Source of the DNA: Mytilus californianus
Lineage: Eukaryota; Mollusca; Bivalvia; Mytilida; Mytilidae
Assembly: GCF_021869535.1 (NCBI RefSeq)
Contig: NW_026262593.1
Span: 59,232,318 to 59,296,317, forward strand
Direction: 5' to 3'
Length of the DNA stretch: 64,000 nt
The translations under genes were made by a program, and so were the position numbers. The notes under the pieces were generated by a model. It was not told the DNA's origin and searched no databases. It saw only the letters and a program-made list of their open reading frames with translations. This document shows, piece after piece, positions 54,101 to 63,100 of this stretch (positions are counted from its first letter, which is position 1; the number at the start of each line of letters is the position of its first letter).

Positions 54101-57100
54101 AGTATTGAATGCTTCTTTTAGTAATTTTATAGGATTGTTAAAGCGTTGACCGTGCGCACATTTTTAGAATGAAGCCCTTCCGCGCTTCATACAAAATGTA
54201 TTTCGGTCAATGCTTTTACACCCCAATAAATTTACAAAAAGAGGCATTCAGTTCTTAATTATTATTGGTATATTCTACTTTTTCAGGAATTTATCAGAAA
54301 GTTTCCAAGTAGTGAGAGATTTTGTGACATTTTCTAATATGACAGAGAGTGCTAAATGGCTGAATTTTCATTTTGAACATAAGGATAGAGTAAAACTGGT
54401 TCTGCAAACTACAAATGGAGCTCTCAACTCAATAGTCAATGAAACAGATGGTTTTATTGTAGATCTTACACCTCCCATGCTGATACATCTTGGAGATGGT
54501 TCTGTTCAACATAAAGATCTAGAATTTCAGGTTGGTAGGATAATGCCTGTATCTGTATATCTAAAGGCAGATTTAATTTTTACCAACACACTCCACTTTT
54601 ATGGACGAAAATTACAACCGTAACTTGGTAGCCAACTAGGCACCAAACATAAAAAAATCTAGTTGCCTGGAATTAATTTAAGGGGCCCTTGTTGAAAATT
54701 TTTAGATATCCTATCAAATATAGATACAGTATGCTTCATTCTGCTTTTAATTTTATTGTAGATAAAACCATGTATACAAAAAACGTCAGTTGCACCTGTA
54801 TTTACATAATTTTATTCAAGAAAGTTATGATCATAAGGTGAATGTTGACAGGTATGAAAAACTTTTCCTTGTCAATACCATCCATATTTAACAGCCTTAC
54901 AATGGGTCAATACATAAATCTGTGTTCAGGGTGTCCTTCTAAAAATAGCCTAGTTGGTAGGTTTAAATTTTGCTTTCAGTCATTATCCTTGATAATGTTG
55001 TTTCTTCAAAGAAACTTGTTGCAGAAGTTTTCAAATGGCTTTTGTAGAAGTGTGCCATTTGCACCATCTTATTTAACAATTAAAAAAAAATTATGTTGTT
55101 TTGATCAATTTGGTCTCATATATTTTGATAAAATGAGTTAGTTATGCTGTAAACTATAGAGTTTAGTTCAGTTATATTAAAAACCTTACAAATAAAGATT
55201 TTTTTTAAACTAGAATAAAAAGGTTTTATTAGAGTTACAAAAATGCAACTTTAAAATCTAAGAATTGGAGAAATATTGAAAAACATTGGATTTTAGAGTC
55301 AGTTTGACCCCAAATCATACTTTTTTCATTAAGAAACGCTTACTTGCACAAGCCCCTACCAAATCATACCAACATTTAAACAGTACTACAGAATAAAACA
55401 TATTGGATTGGTATGCCAAAAAAACCAACTCTTTTATAAGAAGTTCCACCAAATTCACAATTACTTTTTGTATTTGATAGTATTGAAAAAAAGGGAGACA
55501 ATTAATTGTTATTGCAATAAAAAATATAGAAATTTGTTATTTGCTAGCAATCAAAATTGATTTGAGATATATTTTTAAAAGGATACATATATTTTGCAAC
55601 ACTGTAATAGTTTTTACATAAAAGTAATCTTATATCACTAATGGTTTGTTTACAATTGAATTAATTCAACATTTAATAATTTAAAGAAATAAAAATGATG
55701 TATTTGTAGTCTGATACCACCAGCCTCTCATCAAATTTCAAGTTTATTGATGAAGAATCCGGATTGGATCATTTCAAAATACAGATTTACCAGAGATATC
55801 AGAGCATAAGATCACAAATTGTTCCAGGTAGTATACAATTTTAGATATTTAACATAATTCAATTAAAAGTTTGATAAGAATTTAAATATAATGTTTAATG
55901 TCTAAAAATATGTCTTAATGACTGACACATTCAAATAAAAAAATTCTGTATTTTTTTATTGCAACATCCATCTCTGCAACGTTTATAAATTTTTAAATTG
56001 TTTTCAACATGCATGATATAATTCCACTGGATTTTAAACAAACAACAATTAATTAAATTTTCAAATCCTCTGCCTTAATTTTGTTTCAATTTTTCTAACC
56101 CATCTAACCAACTAGCTGAAATTCCTAATAATAACACTAACAGTATTATCAGATGTGCATTTTGACAATTAATGTCTCTTTAGTGATGCCCAAGGTTGAA
56201 ATATTTGAACATCCAAACCTAATACAAAGGTTGAAGAGCTTTTAAAATGGGACAAGGAATCAGATTTGCATGAGTGAGATATATTCCTCAATTTCAAAAT
56301 GATTTCCAAAATTTTATAACAGCAAATTTTAATGAAACAAACTTTCAATGAAATGCTAGCTATTGAAAACTGGAATATAAAACAAGTTTGCCAAATAACA
56401 TTGTTGATCTATGTATTTGTATATTTTATTTTGAGATATTAATCTTTTAAACATTATCATGATTATACATGTGTTTTTTGTAGAAACTCACAGTGATTGG
56501 ATTGAATTGGATGATGCAAATCTGAATGAGTTTGTTGACACCAGTCTGACTCTCCGACAGGGTGCAGTGTACAGTATAAGAGTAGGAGCTGTAAATAAAG
56601 CAGGTTTTATGGCATCTTTTGAGACAAATGGTGTAAAGGTAGACACAACACCTCCTATTGTAAGTTATTTGTTGAATACATAACCAATTATCTGTCTTTA
56701 TGCTGGTCCCAGAAAGTTATCTTGAAATACTGGTTCCATGTCTTCAAATAACATAACTAAATGTGCACTTTGATTTAGTTTCATTTTTAAATCATTTTTA
56801 AACTGAAACAATATTGTTTACCATTGCTATGTGTCTATTTATACCCCACACAAAGTTGTTGCAAATTATAGAGATGTTTGCCAAAGGGAGACAATTCCTA
56901 AGTAGGACAGACTTTGTTCCCTATCAATGCCAAAGAGAGGGGCATGCTTTATTGTATACATGTGATTACTTGTCTGTCATCACTGAGATTCTGAGTTCAA
57001 ACCTTGCTATTTGCAGATAGGATCTTAATTTACCAGGATTGCCACTTTTTGTGCCAAAGGTCCGTTGTTTGCTCTGGATACTCAGGCTTCATCCACCAAT

Positions 57101-60100
57101 AAAAACAGATTGCCATGATTTTGCCAAGAGTTCTGAAAGTGATGTTAAACAACAACAATTCAATTAAAGTCATCATTGTTATATCCAACACAATACATCA
57201 TTGTCTTGCTACTTGACTTATATAGGCATACCCTACAGTTTATTCTCTTAGGAATTGCAAAATAATAATATAATTTGAAATTAAATTAAAATTTGAAAAT
57301 GATGTCTTTTATATATAATATTTGTTATAAATTGTAATTTCAAGTTTCAATTTCATTTTTACATCTTGAAGGAACAATGATCAATTAAGCCAACCAGGGC
57401 AACCACTAATATTATATGATTAATTTTGCATGCAGGTTAAAATAATGCCTAGAAATACACATCACTTTTTCCTGTTTATGTGGTTTTGACAAATATTTTA
57501 CTTTGTAAAAGAAAATAACTGAAAATATTTTGTTCAAGATTATTGGACAAATGGAATATTATTTAAAGACTATAAAAAAGGAAAAGAATGATCAATGGCA
57601 TTTAGAAGAAGATTTTTTAATTTAAAAAATATATGTTCAGCGAGGGAAGTAACCTGAATGATATTTTTCTCATAACACTTACTTCAACTCTAGGTATTTG
57701 GATTACAGGTCAATGAGTTCTTGAAGAAGTATATGTTATTTAGCAAAGCATGGCTAAAATAACTATTCAAACTTGTGTCATTTCAGTCTGTCATATTTTT
57801 ATTACAATATGAGGTATCCTTGAGGCAAAAAAGTAAAGAATGTAGTACAGAAAGTCACAGGACAAAAAGTCACAATTCAGTTTTGAGATTATTTTTCTCT
57901 GAATAAGAAAACACTTATTTAAAAAATTTTTTTGTATTTTTTGAACTTTTATATATAAAGCAACTTTGTAATTAAAGTTTATTTAATAAATATCAATAAT
58001 GATTGAATAATTGTTAAGGAAACAAAACGTCAAAGTGGCTTGGTACTTTAACAGCTTCATGGTGCCAAGAAATATATCCTTTGCATGATTAAAATTTAAT
58101 AAATTTTCATTTATCAAGGCTAATGAACAATTTCCTAAACTGTAAAATGAATATATGTAACAAAAAGAAAATATTTTAAGATCTTTTTCTTATATATTCA
58201 AACAATTGTCTGAAGCTGTCAAACTCAATTACAGCACCCTTAACGTTAAATTGTAAATATTTTGAGTAAGAGCCGATAGACTTTTCTATAATTTTGATAT
58301 AATTTGTCTTAAAAGTAGTACACTACACTGTAAAAATCTTTTTTTGGTAGAGCTGGTGCGATTTTTTTTAATTTGCTTTTTTTGTCTAAAAGAAATGCAC
58401 TACGAAATAGCTTTGTTCTCGGGGCCAGATGTTCTATACCAAGGATCCAGAAATTTTTTCACACAATTTTCACGCATGTGTTTTACATAGTAAATAAAGC
58501 ACATGTTTGACTCGTGTAGTTTTTCAACGTACATTTGATAAAAGTTTTAATTTTTTAATTAGAATTGGCAATTGTCTTTATTAAAAAATTCTTAAGTAAT
58601 GAAGTAAGTTGTAATGGAATTGAATTTCTCTAAAATATTAGTTCTGGTCTTGATCACTACTGTCAGGTGTGAAGAACACAGGTTAAAAGTGATTAGCGAT
58701 CATTAGCCAATATCTTCTGGAGGCATTAATATGATTATTAGGAGGGCCTCAGGATTATCATACTATACTGGAGTGGCAGTTTTATTACCGGAAAAGCATA
58801 TAAAAACAAAACTTATTAAAAAAAGGCAATTAAGAAACCTGATCTCAATGAAATGACCGAAATTATTTCTGTAAAAAAATAAAATTTGACCTAACTCCCA
58901 ATCTACCATTCCAGTCAATGACCTTGCAGTTTAAGTCAAGTCTGGCAAATACGACTGTTTCTGGACCCTTGTTTTATGCCATAAAGTTTAATATTTCTGT
59001 TTGGATTAGCTATTGAACTTAAAGACCATAAACAATGCTGATATGTTTCATACAACAACTGCTACCATATTACAATGAATAACTAATTACTTTTTATGCC
59101 CCACCTACGATAGTAGAGGGGCATTATGTTTTTCGGTCTGTGCGTCCGTTCATCTGTCCGTCCGTTCATCCATCCATTTGTCCGTCTGTCCCGCTTCAGG
59201 TTAAAGCTTTTGGTGAAGGTAGTTTTCGATGAAGTTGAAGTCCAATCAACTTGAAACTTAGTACACATGTTCCCTATGATATGATCTTTCTAATTTGAAT
59301 GCCAAATTAGTTTTTACCCAAATTTCATGGTCCACTGAACATAGAAAATGGTAGTGCGAGTGGGGCATCCGTGTACTATGGACACATTCTTGTTTAGATA
59401 TGAGTTATATTTTGTTGACAAAATTTTGACAGTCATATGGGTGTTTGTTTCTTACACTAGATTCACTGGCTTCATGTTAACACATTATCAGATGACGTAG
59501 AGCAGGTTGTGTATGGCTATGTATGGCAAGCAGATACAAATGGTATAAAAGCAGCATGGCAAGCAATAGATCATCAGTCAGGAGTTATAAATTACAAAAT
59601 AGCTGTTGGATCCTCACCAGGTATTTGTAAAACAAAATACAGATTTTTAATATGATGTTTCATGACCATATGCCCATTGAAATAGAAATTATTGGAAAAT
59701 TGCATTACAAAAGAGGGACGAAGGATACCAGAGGGACAGTCAAACTCATAGATCGAAAACAAACTGACAACGTCATGGCCAAAAATAAAAAGACAAACAG
59801 ACAAATAATAGTACAGATGACACAACATAGAAAACTAAAGACTAAGCAACACGAACCCCACCAAAAACTGGGGGTGATCTGAGGTGCTCCGGAAGGGTAA
59901 GCAGATCCTGCTCCACATGTGGCACCCGTCGAGTTGCTTATGTTATTACAAATCCGGTAAATAGTCTAATTCGGTAAGTCACATTCGTGAAAAGGGAAGG
60001 GTATTGTAGTTACGACATAAGGAACATATCCGATATCATCTGTGAAACGGTTATTCCATAACGGTCAACCAACTCGTGATGGCGTCCGTAAAATTATCGA

Positions 60101-63100
60101 AGGGATGACTTCAACTTCACCATTTGGAACTCTTGGTTTAATAGCTTCCTTGTGAGCAGCAATCCTCTATCAAGGAAATCATGATAGGAAACACAAGCCC
60201 GGGAATATCGTATCAATTGGGAGATATATACTCCGTATGCAGTATACAAGTGCTCTCCTGCCTACATTTCTTGTATGAGTGTTATGAAATTTAGATCAAA
60301 GGTTTATATCAGCGATGTCTGGGACAAGTTAAAAAAAATCAGTCCTCATCAATTTCTTTTACTGGAGTTATGTCCCTTGTAAATCTAAATTCTATAGGAA
60401 ATTGCTTTGTAAGAGCTCTGATCTCAAGTGTATGTTCAATTCTTGCCTGATTTTTCTGAAATGTATATCATAGGTTTATATCAGCAATGTCTTGGACAAG
60501 TTGGAATATTAGTGATTAACTATTTTTTAGGAGATACGTCTCTTGGAAATATAAATTATAAGGAATATTGCATTGTAAGCACTCACACGCTTACTTTTCT
60601 TGTAGTATTGTTATGAAATCAGTTGGGTTGTTGTCTCTTTTACACATTATAAAAATAAGGAGATGTGGTATGATTGCCAATGAGACAACTATCCACCAAA
60701 GTTCAAATGAAGTGGATTTAAGCAATTAAAAGCAACTGTAAGGCCTTCAACAATGAGAAAAACCCGTACCTTATAGTCGGCTATAAAAGGCTCTGACATA
60801 CAAAGTATGAAACAATTCAATTAAGAAAACTAACGGCCTAATTTATAACAAAACAATTTACGATAAACAAGATAGACATGAACCAACAACAACCACTGAA
60901 CTACAGGCTCCTGACTTGGGACAGGCACATAAAGAATGTGGTGGTGTTAAACATGTTTGTGAGCCCACAACCCTCCCCTAACCCTGGACAATGGTCATTC
61001 CTCATTTCCATTCTCAATTCTATCAAAGGTTTATATCAGCAATGTCTGGGACAAATTTGACAGATAGAAAGTATATCGTATATAACAATGATTCCAATCT
61101 CATGTCTACATTTCTTTATATAGGATAGTTACGAAAATGTTCTAAAGAACTAAAAAAATGTTTTTTTTCAGTTATTGGCCTTGGGCAGATAAAATAAGTG
61201 TAGCCGATGGGTACATTGGAATGCTGTTCTTTTATTAACTTAGCTATCATATGGATATTTGTATGCCCTACTTACCATGGTAGAGGGGCATTATGTTTCC
61301 TGATCGGTGTGTGTTGGTTACTGTAAATTCAGAAATTATTGTGTGCATCTATTATTGCAATTTTTGAAGAATGCACTAAAATGTGGGTTTAATTATTGAG
61401 ATTTAAGGAAAAGCTGCATACAGATATATGTATCAGATATTAGAAATTGAGTTCTGATTAAGGCGATACTCACCCAGTTGCATTATTTACATAGAAAAAA
61501 AAACCTCTCAATAATTTCTGAATTTACAGTATTCTGTCTCTTCTTCAGTCCCTTATCAGTTAAGGTAGTTTACCATGAAGTTGTGGTCTCATCAACTTGA
61601 AACTTTGTACAAATGTTCATTATGATGTGAACTTTGAAAAAAATTATTTGCCAAATTACAGTTTTGACAATGATTATATAGTTCCCTAAATATGTAGATG
61701 TGATAGTGTAAGCAAGGCATGGTGTCCCATGGACACATAATGTTGTTCTTTATATTCTAAGGTGGAACTGAAGTGAAGTCATGGACAGATATTGGGCTAA
61801 AGACAGATAAATATATAGATGGATTATCCCTGGATATTACTGATATTGATACAAAGACCCCAGTGTACTTTATTAGTTTGATAGCAGTAAATGGTGCTGG
61901 CCTGGAAAGTTCACCTGTGATTTCAACACCAATAGTGGTGGTGGAAGCTGACAAAGCAGGTAAATATTTAGAGGGATTATCCTGACATTGATACCAATAC
62001 TCAAGTACCGTAGAAAGGCTTGTATAGTTCGCACTGGTACATAGTCCGCACCCCCTTCTCCCCACGAAATTTTAGGTAAAAAAACTTTTTGTAACTGTTA
62101 GAAAAGGTCTAATGAAACTCCGGTACTTTCAAATCCTGTGCGGTCGTTTGCTGTATTTTCTTGGAAAAAACTGTTTTCCATCATCAAACAGAAGCTGAAA
62201 CTGCTTGTAAATGATTCTAGAAAGCATCATGATTGTTAAAATAAGTTTAATTCACTTAAAAAACAATTTAGAAACTTGTGTATGTTTAAACAGGAAGTTT
62301 AAAAAGCACGTGTAAAAGAAGAAATTAACCGGTGAGAGTCGAAATCCGTACATAACAGATATCACTATAATACGACTTTGAAAGTAAAACAGTTCCATCC
62401 TTTTGTAAAACAGTCTTTAATATATCTATCACATTAATGTTTGAAGGGTCTTAAGCTAATACAAACCATATTAGTCAGTATGAAACACCAAAACGGAACA
62501 AACAATCACCGATTACGTTTTGTAGTTTACAAATTCTAAGCTGGTTTATGGTTGTCTTTTTCACTATGTTTGTACCGTTTCAATCAAGCAGATACCAGTT
62601 TATTTCAACCAATGCATTGAAAAGAAACAAGAAATTTGTAATGAAAGGTTTAGTTTTTATATTTATCAGTATTAATTTGATATTGAATAGAAATAACTTA
62701 TTAATATGGATGCGTTAAAATTATTAGTTTGAAAAATGATAAGAGCGCCCTCTACAATATAAATAACAAAGATGGCGGAACGTAAACAAACCACCTCACC
62801 CTCGAAATTGAAATTTTTCTCTTATTTCTTGCTTATTGTACTCTATAGTCCGCACCCTGTCTGGAAGGTCCAATTTTGGAGAATAAAACCACGGACTATA
62901 CAAGCCTTTCTAAGGTATATTGTGTTACTGTGGATTAATTTATTTTCTTGGGTACCAATTTTCGTGTATTGAGAAAAACTTGCATTTTCGTGGATATTTA
63001 ATTTCGTGGTTTTGCCAAAGTCTGCATACAACCTGATGGAAAATCTCTAATTATCCATGGGTCATCTGTACCCATGAAATCCACGAAAATTGGTATCCAA

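Noticed and set aside
54842-55141. 99-codon ORF in intron 29
   Set aside because: AT-rich, no motif, no codon signal and no splice continuity with the gene.
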